A stretch of 64,000 nt of DNA. It comes from Sycobia sp. Sy_11 (Eukaryota > Arthropoda > Insecta > Hymenoptera > Epichrysomallidae). The stretch is taken from NCBI GenBank assembly GCA_018907035.1, contig JACCIC010000281.1:495844-559843 (forward strand), in the 5' to 3' direction. How positions within the stretch are numbered: position 1 is the stretch's first letter; each line of letters opens with the position of its first letter. A program made the translations under genes and the position numbers. Of the stretch, positions 1 to 12,654 are shown one piece after another. The notes under the pieces are model-generated. The model did not search any database. It was given only the letters and a program-made list of their open reading frames with translations, and was not told where the DNA came from.

Positions 1-415
1 CAACAATGCAGTGAGGAGGGACACTTCGCATTGCGGGCCCCTATCGTACGCCTCTGAGTTCGAGATATTAGTTTTTGCATACGTTTGCCCTTTGCTGTAT
101 CAGAAAATGAATCTTCTCGACAGACTAGAAGCTATTACACGGGCCAGACCTAGCATAACAATTATATGGCAGAAGCGCTGGCACGGCGATCCATGCAGCT
201 GATGGTTGGCTCGCTGATATCAAATAAAACCATGGGTCCAAAAATTGCATGGAGAGTTTAATTACCACCTCTCTCAGTTTTTGTCTTGATATAGTCGGTT
301 TCAATCCTGTCTCCACAAGATATGATAAGTACAAGATGCGGACTACGCCAACTTTAGCGCTCTCAGAGATGACGTGTTTCACATCTTTTTTCAGTGCGAA
401 TCATTTGGTTAAACA
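1..415 (+). pseudogene. R1-type LINE ORF2 C-terminal fragment, decayed
   Basis: Read in plus frames, 165-410 gives a run that resembles the end of ORF2 of R1-clade non-LTR retrotransposons: a WQKRW block, then a HGEFNYHLSQFLS block at about 230-285, then DDVFHIFFQCESF near 370-410. The same blocks (IWQKRW, HGELDFHLTQLL, DAEHVLVSCPRF) occur in the two complete LINE copies later in the window, but on the other strand. The reading frame is broken by several stops and small indels, and the zinc-binding CxxC pair is not preserved. The fragment begins at or before the window edge, so its 5' extent is unknown. No function is expected. Confidence 0.5.
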
Positions 416-455
416 ATGAATCATTAAGGAAAACCTGCAGAAAAGTCTACTAGAA

Positions 456-1110
456 ATGCACACAGCTTTACTCAGAACGCAGCAGCAACGGCACCAAACT
501 CCACGACGCTGTCGTGTTACTTTGCAAGATGCGTACGATCTTCAGTCCTTGAAAAGTGACGAAACTTTTGCCAAGGGGAAAAGCATCAAGGAATTCCTCG
601 AAAGAATTGCGGAATGCCGTAGGCTCACGTCATTCACCGATGGAGATATGCTCAACGTCACGAACTTTTAGATGACGTTGCCTTTCATTGGTGCCATCTA
701 TCACGAAATGACTGGAATACTTGGTAAGAGTTCTACCTCGTGGCATGTAGCTGCTACGGTGCCGATAGGCGCTTCGAAGCCGAGCTAATCGGCGAAGCAT
801 AACGCTGCATACAGGCCAAACGCAACCTGACACGCGAATATGTGTTCTGTTTGTTCACAATTCTGAATAGTTTCGAAGAGCCATAATCTCATGACAAGAA
901 GCTCACCCTCATATATCGGAATGTGTTCCCTGAAATACAAGTATTAGTTTCCACGGGAGAAGATTACCAGCATCAATTAGGGCTAACACGAGAAGTTGAA
1001 TGCGTCCTCGATGCGGAGCTTAATTATAAGCCACCATCGTCAGCCGAGGAGTGCATAATGCCCGAAATGGCCTTACATCCGGTGGACACGTCTCGCATGC
1101 GTCCGAAGCC
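456..1110 (+). pseudogene. Gypsy gag-like pseudogene
   Basis: An open stretch at 456-671 contains SIKEFLERIAECRRLTSFT, followed in another frame by DDVAFHWCHLSRNDWNTW and CYGADRRFEAEL, then by a KKLTLIYRNVFPEIQVL block. This order (FLER..., hydrophobic ...HW...WNTW, a basic RRF block, then an LxLIYRN block) is the usual one of the capsid-like region of insect gypsy gag proteins. At least two frameshifts and several stops separate the blocks. The call rests on the pattern of the blocks, not on an alignment. Confidence 0.55.
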
Positions 1111-1989
1111 GAAAATTACGGCCATGAATATTATACTGCCGGTCTTTGCCTGATACCAAAAGTATTGCAAAGCAAGGCTTATGAGCTATCTCTCCGGATT
1201 TTAAGACGGCAGCGGTAGCAGCTCTTGTGACTAAAATGGATAGTCGCGACACGCGCCCGAAGTCGCCACATGCAGGGAAGAATAGAGCGTCGACCTCGCC
1301 TAAAAGAGAGAGAAAGCCTCCCGTTAGAAAGAAGCTTGTGCGCAAACTCCTCAGCGACCAACATAAGAGCATCGATCCTGTCGCAAGTTTTCTGTATTGG
1401 GCTTCTATTTGGCCGGGACACACGTTGCACAGTTGCTCTGAATGTTCGGGAAATGCGAAAAACGCTGTATAAATAAGGTCCAACTTGTCCCTACGCTTTG
1501 TGAGATCTCTGATAATCAGCATACAGTTGTGAAGACACTGAATAATAATGGTTACCTACTGCTCGCTATAAAGGAAAAGGATCAAGACCGTCACTCCGCT
1601 GACTCATCCACAGATGGCGACCCAGATCGATATTTTCGACGGTGAATACAGATTAGCATAGGTAAGTTTCGCATTCAACGGTTGTTCGATGCAAGGACTG
1701 CTAGTACAACTCTTGGGTCAATCGGCTAGCAGATTACATATGTTTTCGATCGTTTAGTTCAACCTTTCTCCACATCAGGCGCACGACTCGCCAAGCAAAA
1801 TCAGTGAGCCGATAATATGTCGATCCGCTGACATTTCGGCTCTCGTTCAAATACAATTTTGCACCGTGTCTGTCATCTCCGCGTATTCGCTTGCCTCTAT
1901 AGGCTTGTCTGATATCAACGTAATCAACGCTAGCCCTCGAGGAACTCCTCGGCTGGATAATATCAGCTGCTGATCAGCATCTAGGCTGC

Positions 1990-2830
1990 ATGCATCTGAC
2001 TGAACTGGTGATCGATGTCGGCGATGTAAGACCGATTAAACAGAGTTACTATCCGGATTCTCAGAAGATTGAGCTGAAGATCCATGTGCAAATGCGTAAA
2101 ATGCTTGATCAAGGCTTAATTTGGAGATCAACCAGCCAGTGTTCTCGCCCCATTGTAATGGTTTGCAAGAGCGATGGGAGCTACATATTGTGCATAGATT
2201 ATTGTAAATTGAATTCCGTGTGGAAGGTCCGTTCGTATCCACTTCCTTACATGAATATAATTGAGAAATTCGCGATCTAAATGTGCACTGGGCCTCAGCA
2301 GCGTTTATCATCAGGTCCCGCTTCGGAAGAAATCACGGCACGTCTTAGCTTTTACTATTCAAGGCATGGAGTTGTTTCAATAGGCCTGTATACCGTATGG
2401 TATCGCTGTTGGGCCTGCTACCTTTCAGCAGCTAAGTGACGAGCTATTCGGCTCCAAAATAGAACCAGAAGACTTCATCTACCTCGATCATGAGATCATC
2501 GCTACGAAGAGCTTTGACGATCATCTCAAATGGCTAGAGCACATCTGGCGAAGAATTTCTAATATTGGCCGCATTATGAATAGGCAAATAAGCACATTCA
2601 GATTGGCAGAAGTATAGTTTCTGGCCGCCCTCGTGGATCACGATGGTTTTCGACCTAATCTGGATAGGATTACCTTGACATTAACTTATACCACCCTTAA
2701 GAACCTGAAACAACTCCATACGTTTCTAGAGCTCGTGTCCTGATACCGCAAGTTCTTAGACAACTTTGCGATACTTGCTGAGCCCCTCGCCAAACGGGCT
2801 AAGAAGAACATCAAGTATCATTGGAGAGAA
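1990..2830 (+). pseudogene. Gypsy reverse transcriptase pseudogene
   Basis: The open part (1990-2280) contains RPIKQSYYP, an MLDQGLI block and IVMVCKSDGSYILCIDYCKL, which are the fingers and motif 1-2 region of Ty3/gypsy reverse transcriptase. After a shift the text continues with PYGIAVGPATFQQL and FIYLDHEIIATKSFDDHL at 2473-2530. The catalytic YxDD box reads YLDH here (tac ctc gat cat), so one catalytic aspartate is lost. Further text (RKFLDNFAILAEPLAK at about 2745-2790) matches the connection region before RNase H. The copy is inactive. Confidence 0.75.
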
Positions 2831-4205
2831 AATCAATATACTAATAATGTAAATTTCTTTTACAGTGATAATAAGTTTTTCTTACTTAAATGTAAGAATT
2901 AATAGTTTTTATGTCATTATCAATATAAATTCAGAATAATACAAATTTTTGCTAATAATTTAAAGATCAAACAATTACATTTAAATTTTCTTGACAAGGT
3001 CAGAGTGCTACAAAACAAAATTATTTTTAACATTTTTTCTTGTATTTAATGATATTCATTTTACATCAATAAATACATATTTGCACAAATAATTAAAATT
3101 ATGTTCTGATACATTGACAGTGAACCAATTTCATCTTATTGAATAAAAATATGATTATAAAATCAAGAAATATATTGTCATATATTACTGTTATCATTCC
3201 GTACTGTTCATCATATCCAACGGAAGCTGTAATAAGTATTACGTAACTACATCTGCTATATGTACTGCAATAATATTAATGATTTTTCAAAAGTGTTTTG
3301 ATGCTCACCTGTAGAGCGTATTAACGGCCATCCATTAACGGAATCGAAAATAAACGGCTAAACTTAGTTCGAAATATATAATAATAACAGTGTATGAAAC
3401 AAACCTTTTAACTGCAGAAAAATATTGATAAAGAAAATCTTCGGCATGATTTAAAACTTCTTCTGTTTTCCGCCTGTTTGTACTGTGCGAAGACGTTGAC
3501 ACAACACTTCCCAAGCATACTTGATTAGAGCATATTGTTCTCTGAAACAGGCCATTTAAATTTCATAAGTTATTGACATATACTGCTAATATTTATAATT
3601 CTACCTTTTAAAATAGGTCTAAATCTGTTCATTCAAAAGAAAATGAATTATATTTAATATTTTTTAGCTTAGAATATTCAATGATTCATAATCAGTACAT
3701 GTTAAGTTGATAATAAGAATATTTAAAATGTACATCTTTTCTTTAGAAAATTCGATTCATACAGTGTTTTATTAACTGTTAAATAATACTAGTTTATTAA
3801 GTATTACAAACATTGGAATGTGAAAAGTTGATTTTCTAAATATCTGGTTGTTCAAAAAAGTGATTAAATTATTTTTTAAATTTTGGCCTGCGTTGCTTTT
3901 TACTATTGTTGACTATTTGTTGAACTTATTGGTTCGTTATGAATTGTAGTTATGAATCGAGACTTTCAGCTCGAAACATAATCGGACATCCCTAAAAATC
4001 TTACTTTAAGCCTGATTCAATATTGAAACTTTTGTGTATTAAATATATTTAGAGTCAACAATTTAGAGTCAACAATTAATCTTTAGAAATTTCTTCATAA
4101 TCGCTATTTTCGCTACATTTTCTTACTTTTCCGTACAGTTAATTATCATTTGTTTCTCAATTTATATTTGGGATTCATTCAATATAGTTTCAAAGTTAAA
4201 GAGAT
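2831..4205. other. AT-rich stretch without recognised gene
   Basis: This stretch is strongly AT-rich and has no long open frame or recognised motif. A small segment at 3950-3990 (TCGAGACTTTCAGCTCGAAAC region) has a short GAG/CTC stem followed by GAAAC, vaguely like the stem II and 3' core of a hammerhead ribozyme, but the 5' core is not recognisable. Confidence 0.5.
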
Positions 4206-4680
4206 CGCCGCGACTCACAATTAAATCTCGAATTTTCGGAACATATATATGTTGGCCCTTATAATTTTCTAACTTTTCTACCAAGTATTCTTTTATTAAT
4301 TCAATTTATGTTTTAATCACACGGTATGTCAACATAAACAAATAATATGTTTAAACTATGTTCTTTTAGCCAGGATGTACCATTTATGCTTCGTAAGCTA
4401 TATCGATGTTCATATATTCTTTGTTTTAGGTATCTTTCAGTTTGTCCAATATAATAGTTGTCACAATCTTTACAATTTACTTTGTATGCAACTCCTGTTT
4501 TCAAACATTTATCATCCTTCTCTTTAGAATTATTAAATAGCTTTCTAATATTATTATTGTTTCTAAAGTAAACTTGAACATTATGCTTTTGAGTTTGCTT
4601 TTAATTATCTTTTCTAAAATCCTTGTGTCATAATTTGATTGCTTTGTCGATGACACACTTTACAGTACCTAATTGTTTCC
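4206..4680 (-). pseudogene. Penelope-like element, GIY-YIG endonuclease fragment
   Basis: On the minus strand 4504-4313 encodes GVAYKVNCKDCDNYYIGQT followed by RYLKQRIYEHRYSLR. This is the start of the GIY-YIG endonuclease domain that Penelope-like retroelements carry after their reverse transcriptase, with the CxxC pair (NCKDCD) before YIGQT. Upstream text to about 4660 (FRNNNNIRKLFNNSKEKDD) fits the linker between the two domains; downstream, INKRILGRKVRKL at about 4295-4255 fits the domain end. No reverse transcriptase is attached, so the copy is 5'-truncated. Two further copies lie at 34690 and 41100 on the plus strand. Confidence 0.7.
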
Positions 4681-4859
4681 GAATAGACGGTGTGAGTTAA
4701 AAATTAACAACCTACCTAACCGTCATTTTTGATTAATATAAAATTTGTATTTAAGTAAAAAGGGTGGGTCCTATCATTTATATCAGCGATTAGAACGCCT
4801 TACGATTTTTTTGAATTTTCAACTTTTGGAAACGATCGTCCAATGAATATTTACAGCGC

Positions 4860-5885
4860 CTTCAAGAGAGAGGTAAGTGGAAGAATAAAACCAAATCTGG
4901 ACTGGTCACGTGAGGCAAAATTTCCAATGCACTATTCTCAAAATAGTTTTTGACCGAATCAAGTGTATGTTGCCGAGCTTTATCGTGATGAAAAATGACG
5001 GACTCATGGCCGGTTTTGTATTCTGAGAGTTTATTCTATAATGTTCCAATACATAAGTTGAGTTCGATACAATGATCCTTTGATGAAGCACTTCATAGTA
5101 TACGAAACCTTTTTTGATCCCACCATATGCGCACAGCATGAACTTATGTAGGTAAAAATTTCGTTTCGGTGTCAATTGAACGGGCTCGACGGACTTTGTA
5201 TACGATTTTCCGCGTTTAGGGTTATCGTAATAAATCCATTTTTTATCACCAGTGACAATATAAATGCAAAAATGATTTATTTTTATACTGCTGTAGGAAC
5301 ATTTCGGATATGAAAAGTCGCTGTTCGAAGTGTCGGTTGCAATTCATACGCTATCCAGTTTTCAACCTTCTCAACTCGAATCCCAATGTTTTTAGGCACA
5401 GGGAAACGGATCCTTGCGTGACACCCAATGATACAGCAAGCATTTCTTGAATCTGACACGATCCTCATCCGACAAAGTGTCTAATTCCTGGTCTTCAAAA
5501 CTTTCCGACTTTTCGGAGCGATCATTCTCTTCAGCTTCAAAATCACTCTTGAACCGTTTGTAATACTCGCGTCACATCAATTCACCAATATATTCCGTCT
5601 CGTAAGTTTCCGAAAGTAAACTATCGGCCTCAGTCGCACATTTCCTCATATTAAAGCATAGAACCAGAGATTCTCGCAAATTACGTGTAATTGGTTGCAA
5701 ACTTGTCATGATGTAGCTCGATAAAATAAACTAAATCGACAAGAATGCTCAAATATAATGCTTTAAAGGTGTTGACTGATACACAACCGAAAAATACACA
5801 CATGAGGTCTGGCATCCCTGCCCGGGATTCACTGGTGACGTGGTCTGTCAAAAAACGCTAGAAACTTACTTATACCAATATATCA
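4860..5885 (-). pseudogene. Mariner transposase relic
   Basis: On the minus strand a methionine at 5709 opens MTSLQPITRNLRESLVLCFN, the N-terminal helix-turn-helix region of a mariner transposase. After a stop and frameshifts come GDKKWIYYDNPKRGKSY (first catalytic Asp in TGDKKW), KFMLCAYGGIKKGFVYYEVL at 5150-5090 and FHHDKARQH (second Asp, about 5000). The text then decays. Sequence at 5855-5880, on the minus strand starting GGTATAAGTAAGTTTC, resembles sequence beside the relic at 12655 and may be the terminal inverted repeat. No complete frame remains. Confidence 0.75.
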
Positions 5886-8044
5886 CTGCACAATGCTACA
5901 GAATAGACAAAAACGCGCACATGAGACTTGTTTGTATGTAAAACAGTCTTTATGTTTCCTCGATGCCGGTGATGTGTAGGTTATGCGACATGAATGAGTC
6001 ACAAACTCGTTGACATCGAGATCGCCGCACTCCGAAGAACTGCGCAGGCGCTGTTTCTTCTAGGTTCGGTAATTGAGCGATGCGCGCGGACAGATTGACA
6101 AGTCTCCGATTGTAATCGGTCTGTTCGACGCGGCTCTTTGTTACTCGCGTAATTTTCCCTTGTATTTAGTTTCCCTTTTATAAACGTTTGTGATTAGTTG
6201 CGTTCTTATACTATGTATGTACTATAGTAAAAATTATTATTTTTTATGTTCTCGTTGTTTCGCAGGTGTTAATTTATATATCAAAAGTGAACATGATCCG
6301 AACGCGCGATCATTGCGCCTGAGTTTGTAGGCGGCAGTTCAAGGCTGTTCCTTCCTTCTGCGCAGTGAGGGCTGCTCCTATACCGCAGATTTTGTTACTC
6401 TGCCGCATGTTGGACTTGTCTATCGGCTTCGATTATCTTTTCCGCTATGAAACTATTGAAAAGCGAGGGTAATTAAGCTCTTTGATAAGTAAATGTACAA
6501 ATCATCGAGGGCTGTTCCCTTATTTATTATTAATAATTCCCTCAGTTATAAATTAAGTATTACTATTCGGTAAGATGCGTCTCATTTATTGATACCAATA
6601 AGAAATAGTTATAATTTTAGTATTAATAATTTCTTATAATTGAATTATAGGTTTCACAGTATGTTTAGTTAATTCATTTCTATTAATTCTTATTTTAATA
6701 AATAATAGTGTTTAAATATAATACTTGCTCGGGCTTTTCCCTCAAATCGTGAGGGATTTTACGCCTAAGCAAGTAACATCTATATATGCTTCGCGAAATA
6801 TTGTGTTTTTCTTTTATATACCAAGCCACGCATTCCCAACCTCTTTTCTAGTTTAAAAATAATTCAGAATAATTTTTCAAGGCTAAACCTTTTCTTGCAT
6901 GAATTATGCGTATTTTTTTATTAATTAGGGTCTAAAGAACATAAAATAACAAAGAAATCTTTAATAAATTTATTGTAAAAATAACTATATGGCGTGAATG
7001 TAGAAATGTGCGAAATTGGCCCATTTTAAATTACTTAATTTCTAAATGGTTAATAATAAAAAACAAATTTAATTTTTAAAATATTTTCTTTATTTTCCAA
7101 AATATACGGTGCATATGAAAAAATAACCATATTTTTGTAGAAACAATTTCCTTTTCATTAAAAAATTGTTATATTATGAATTCCATAAAAAAACACACGA
7201 GGGGTTACTTCCAACAAAAGTATGAGTCTACTCAGTAATCTGAAAACAATTTAATTTGCTAGTCTCTCTGTTATTCGAAGAGCTATTGCATACTAAATGA
7301 ATAAACTACGCGTCATGATTTTGCATTACGTGATATATGCGACTATACCTTTTCCCAAAAAGCTCATGCTTCAATTTCATTGAATGGATGAATGAGAAAA
7401 CTATAATAGTTTTCTTGATCAGCTGAAAACTGAATATTCCATTGTTATTATGAATTACATTGTTTTATAGGCAATAAAAAGAAAACAGTGCATTAAAAAA
7501 TTTGTACAACTAAAAATTCATATTGTGTTAAGCTCATGCTTCAATTTCATTGAATGGATGAATGAGAAAACTATAATAGTTTTCTTGATCAGCTGAAAAC
7601 TGAATATTCCATTGTTATTAGGAATTACATTGTTTTATAGGCTATAAAAAGAAAACAGTGCATTAAAAAATTTGTACAACTAAAAATTCATATTGTGTTA
7701 AATTAACTTTTTTGCGTATAATTTTTCATATTTCTTATTATGTTGAGTTTGAAATAAACTTCTTATCATTTAAACATCTGCAAACGGAATTTAGTTGGCC
7801 TCTAGTGTGAATATTATGTGTATGTAATGTGTACATCTAATGTAATACTGATAATATTATAAGAGTGTTAACTTCAGAAGCCTGTAATATTTTGGAACTT
7901 AAAGTTTTTTAAAAGTGTCTGAAAAATGTCAGAAATTAATATTTATTATTCGTGTTGTTTATATTGTTTACTTAAAATTTAATATGCATCGATGATTTGA
8001 AGAAATAACTACTAACTTCTAGTAAAATATATTTAATAAATAAA
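5886..8044. other. AT-rich DNA with one GC-richer island
   Basis: No gene is recognised. Between about 5960 and 6440 the composition is richer in GC, with repeated CG-rich words, and looks like a promoter or LTR fragment, but no terminal repeat partner was found in the window. The rest is AT-rich and contains the tandem duplication listed separately. Confidence 0.4.
7361..7700. repeat. 170-bp perfect-length tandem duplication
   Basis: The 170-bp unit at 7361-7530 (starting AGCTCATGCTTCAATTTCAT) is repeated head to tail at 7531-7700. By eye the two units differ at two positions only (TGAATTACA against GGAATTACA, and GCAATAAAA against GCTATAAAA). No transposon signature is seen in it. Near-identity in otherwise decayed DNA points to a recent local duplication. 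Confidence 0.95.
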
Positions 8045-9239
8045 TAACTGGTTAATACCTTCAATGAGCATATCACTCACGCATAGCGAAATGATATATG
8101 AGGTTCGTAAAATAGTTACGTGCTAATGTATGCATATATGCATGTATGTATGTATATAAGAAAGACAAACAGTACACCAGGTCCTAGGATAAAATTCTCT
8201 GCATGCAGATCCTTCGTATGAATCATCGCTCGGAGCTAGGTTGAGACCTATGCTAGGGAGCTAAGCCAGCGTATACATACGCACACTAACGGGATGCGAA
8301 AATTTAGGCGCGAACGCGATAAACGATACGGATAGCCGTATACGCTATAGATAGATTAGAATAAGAGTCCATGCAAGGGTTTAATAATCATTAATGAATT
8401 AAATAAATAAAATTTTTTTCAACTTGAGGGGCAACATACAAGAAGCGATACAAGACGATATCCCGACAAAGCCGAGCGTGACCATTTTTTTACTTATTTT
8501 TTGTTATTATTAATTTTTAGTTTTTTATTATTATTTATAATTTTATGTTTCTATATTAATCTGTTATTGTTATTTTTTTTTAATCTAAATAATTAATTGT
8601 AACATAAATAATGAAATAATACAATAATATTTTTCCGCAAAGCATATTTTCCCAAATCCAGCCATGGCAAAAGTAAGACCGTATTAAGTTATATTTAGAT
8701 AAGAATACTGTCACTCAATAATTGTTGGCGTCATTAAACAAGCTGTATTTGAAGGAGTAGCGCGAGAATGAAACACAATTCGAACACAACCAAATTTTAA
8801 AGCGACCTAGCTATACCGCAGCCGATGATTCGGGAGGTGAAATTAGAAGAAATAATACGAAAGGACACGTGCACGTGAAACGGAAGGTTTTAGTTACGAG
8901 TTGAATTACCAATGGGCTGAGGTATACTCAGATAGACCCCGTTGCGCTGCCAAAACAAGCCCAGGTTATGCAATAGACCTCCTAAAATCTGAAAATTAAC
9001 CAAACAGAAATAAGAAATGCATGCTTTCAGCGCAGAAAAAATGTAGCAACATTAACGGCTTAACACTGTTGAAATAGTTAAAACGCGCGATAAAATTGAT
9101 TGGTACACAGCTGGAACAACACTGCAGACTACGTAATACGGTTATGAAAATCATATATGAAGCAATTAACATCATGTTGGCTGAAAAAATTATATAATAT
9201 GAAAAACTTACTATACAGATAAAAAAATACTATATAGAT

Positions 9240-10340
9240 AAAACAAGATAAGAAACTTAGGCTGTGTATCGACTGTATTACTTAAACAAAGTCTCAAGAA
9301 AAAAAACTTATCCTTTGACAAATGCAAGCAATATTAGATAATTTACCAAGGTCAGAGTCTTATGGATAATAGACGTAAAAATGGATACTGGTAAATAGAC
9401 TTAACCGAAAAGTGTAAAACAGTTACGGCATTTACAGTACTGTTACGCAAACTTTTCGGTTAACTTTTATTTACCATTTTGAAATTAATGCAAAATTTAA
9501 GGTCTTTTGTCGTATCTGTCGAAAACAACAGGGCTAGGTATTTTTTAAAAAAACGACTGATTGGATAGGGAAAGAAAGCCACAATAATGATTTTCAAGCT
9601 CTCAAAAATAATTTATCTCAAACTCCCGTTCGAGCGTTATAAACTCGAATTTATCATTCATTTTATAAACTGATGTGAACATATTTTTGTGTGATTATAT
9701 TATGAGCTCATTTAACGCAGATAGAGGACTAAATAGAATATGGTATCGCTTATTCTAGATGAACATTAAATGTAGCATAGAATAACTATTTTGTCACGGA
9801 GTTAGAATGCTTAGCGGGATGCTGGAGCATATGGAAAATGCGCTAGTCTTTACTCATTTATTATAGTGACAGATCACTTAGATGATTGAAGAAATTGGAA
9901 AACTGATACGTTGGGCATTGGAACTCTCACACTGAAACTTCGACAATTAACATAGAAAATACGTAAAAAATAAAGTCGCGGATACGTTATGGAGAAATCC
10001 AGTAGATATAAATTCAATCACACCTTAAAGAATCAATTTTATGACCATATAATAACAGTCGTAGAAGCAGATCCCAATAATTTTCCGGACTACAGGATTG
10101 AAAAGGGACGTTTTTAGGATATATATTACATTAAATAGATTTCAACGTCGACGCTCAAAACAATGATTGGAAATTGTGTATCGCTAAATGTGAAAATCGT
10201 TGAATGTGTCAAGAAGCCACACGATGTTTAGCTTGAGAAAGTTGGCAGAAGTACAAGGGGTAGCAGATGGCATATGCAGAAAGAAACACATACTATAAAG
10301 CAAGATAGGTGATAGAAATGCTATGCATAAATGTATACCC
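9240..10340 (+). pseudogene. Gypsy pol pseudogene (RT, RNase H, integrase traces)
   Basis: At 9260-9440 the text reads LCIDC, TYPLTNASNI and GYW*IDLTEKCKTVTAFTV, matching the YPLP to GYWQI..TAFT part of gypsy reverse transcriptase. At 9790-10010 VTELECLA, RWALELSH*NFDN*HRK and NKVADTLWRNPVDI match the RNase H domain and its VADALSR-like end. At 10050-10330 ADPNNFPDYRIEKGR, DWKLCIAKCENR and a QEATR block match the linker and the start of the integrase zinc-binding domain. Many stops and shifts separate these; the YxDD box itself was not found. Confidence 0.6.
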
Positions 10341-12230
10341 ATATGAGCTAATATTGAAAATATCTCCTAAATTTTTCATTTTTAGAACAGAAAATGGAAA
10401 TAACTTGGAAAAAATCTATGTGAAGAATCTGAAATCTTTTATTATGCAATAAAATTAAATAAGATTAAAAACCGTAATTAGCAACATGTATTTATTTGTA
10501 AAATATTATGAATATTTTAAATTACGAAAAAGATAATTTTAGATATATAAAATTAAGAAAAATATTATGTAAAATGCGTGTGATGTGTATAAAAAAAATG
10601 AAAAAACCGAAAAAACATTTTTACGGCGATGCGAAATGGCAACGATAAGGTATTGATTACTCATTAATAACCCTCTCAATAGATGTTGTCCATGATATTT
10701 TCACTATCTCAGCAGCTCAACTAGTTAAAGAGTTCAAGCAGTGGCTCCTCAGAAATGTCAGTCGACCATTTATTGAGACTGAACTGGAGACCAACTGTGA
10801 ATATCAGCCCTAGTATACTTTAAGGTAGTCCGTTGGTGCAGTTGAAGAATATCACCCGACGAGAATTGCCGTTTTGAAGGTGCTGTAGATGACGTCAGTG
10901 ATGCGCCTGGAGGCATTACTCATAAGCCAAGACTGCTTTGCTTTATCACATCTACAATTGACCTCCGTCCACTGGTAACCAAATCGGCTAGGACACCGCT
11001 ACCGTCATTACCATTTTGGACATGTCAAACGACATTGCCGCGGCTTCCTATAGATGTCCCGTATATTAAATATATAAAGAGAGATGCGGCAAGAAAGGTG
11101 CGGATATGTAGATACTGAAGTGATGGTACGTAAACGAAAACATTTTTTTCCATCTATTGTATTTTCTTTATTGTGAATGCGCACTCTATCATTAGCGGTT
11201 TGAGAAATTTCAGAGATCCCAAAACATCGAAAATCGGGTGAGAGCAATTTGTATGATTGAATTAAAAAACAAACCGCAAGATTAATCCTACCAACATCTA
11301 CAGAATACCACTAAGAAGTTATATCATCAAGGACCAGAAAGAAAAAGCTAGAAAGTAATAATGAATAATTCTGAGTTGATGGTTTAAAATTTTCAAAAAC
11401 TCCTGCAAAATTCTTCAGTGTGTAAAAAGAAAAGATGGAAGTATATCACAAACTAAATTTTGTTGTTATATATGTATATATATATATATATATATACATA
11501 ACAACGTGTGGGAAATATGTAGAGAAATTACAACACGTTATTAATAATTCATTACATATATATATAATTTATTTAAATGAATAATTAAACTAGAACTTTG
11601 CAAAAAGTAATCGCTACTCTGATTCTTTGTCTCGTTCATGTATTATAATTCTATTACGTGATCTATAAATGGTCCTCTTTACCTCTTTCTATAAACGTGT
11701 ACTTTTTCTCACGCCCCCCCTCTCTCTCTCTCTTTCTCTATTTTATAATTTATTTTCGATTTCAACCCGCTCTCACACATTCCCACTCTAATCAACAAAT
11801 AACATCTATTCGCTTCTATATAATTCCAAACTCACAAATACTCAAATGAGGCTGATCAGGAAATCCGCCATATAATAAATCCAAACTATAGACAATAAAA
11901 TGAAGATGCACTACTGTGAAGATTTATGAGCGCGACCAGTATTAGCGAAGTCCAAGGGGAGAGAGTGCCGCTCTCGACGCGCGTTTTTTCCACGCTATCT
12001 CTCTCGAAGCCTTCTCCCCTTTTCCCCATAAATCTCCACGTCTACTTTTGACCAATCACTCCCGAATGTTTGTTCGAGCGTCTTCGGGCGCGCTCGATGA
12101 ATTTATAGGAATTATATATTGTATTATAATACAAAATATAATTCCATTACTTTACATAATTCATAATTTTACATTATAACAGTTATTATTCTTTATATTT
12201 TTCAATTCGTTATTATTTATTAATTAATAA
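10341..12230. other. Unassigned stretch, AT-rich with a GC-richer part
   Basis: No coding frame is recognised. Contents are a short (TA)n palindromic run at about 11470-11502, a pyrimidine run near 11715-11740, and a GC-richer part at 11930-12095 with CTCTCGACGCGCG-like words that could be the promoter part of an LTR. The part at 10640-11000 is of balanced composition but gave no recognisable protein text. Confidence 0.35.
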
Positions 12231-12654
12231 ATATTGCGAGCTTATGGCTCGTCACAAGCTTTATGAAAGTCATTCTACTTTTTGTCGACGATTGCCATAC
12301 CTGCCTTTCATTACATCTGCGACAAGCGTATCCCTCGCGTATAGCAAAAGGATAATATGTTACTATACGAGGTTCGCAAACTAGTTACGACCAAATCTGT
12401 TCATACATGTATGTATGTGTGTGAGAGAGATACAAAGCAACGCACGAGCTGTTAGAATAAGAAGCGGAGTGGATAGATTCATACAGATCGGACGCTGCGG
12501 CGTCTACTACTACCAACTATATTCTGGGAACAAATTATATACACGATTGGGTTCGTAAATTTGTTCGCTGATCGCATATAAATATCTAGTTGAACGAAAA
12601 GAAAATCTAAAGACATTAGTTTTTATATAATTCGTTACATTTGATTTCTAAGTA

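Larger units (their letters stand above)
456..2830 (+). mobile_element. Decayed Ty3/gypsy retrotransposon, gag-pol remnant
   Basis: The plus strand carries gag-like text (456-1110), a basic and knuckle-like stretch (about 1227-1480) and reverse transcriptase text (1990-2830) in the expected gag-to-pol order. No LTR is visible at either side: the left neighbour is a LINE tail and the right neighbour is AT-rich DNA that starts abruptly at about 2830. The part at 1480-1990, where a protease would lie, shows no readable DSG or DTG motif. Stops and indels are frequent, so this is an old copy. Confidence 0.6.
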
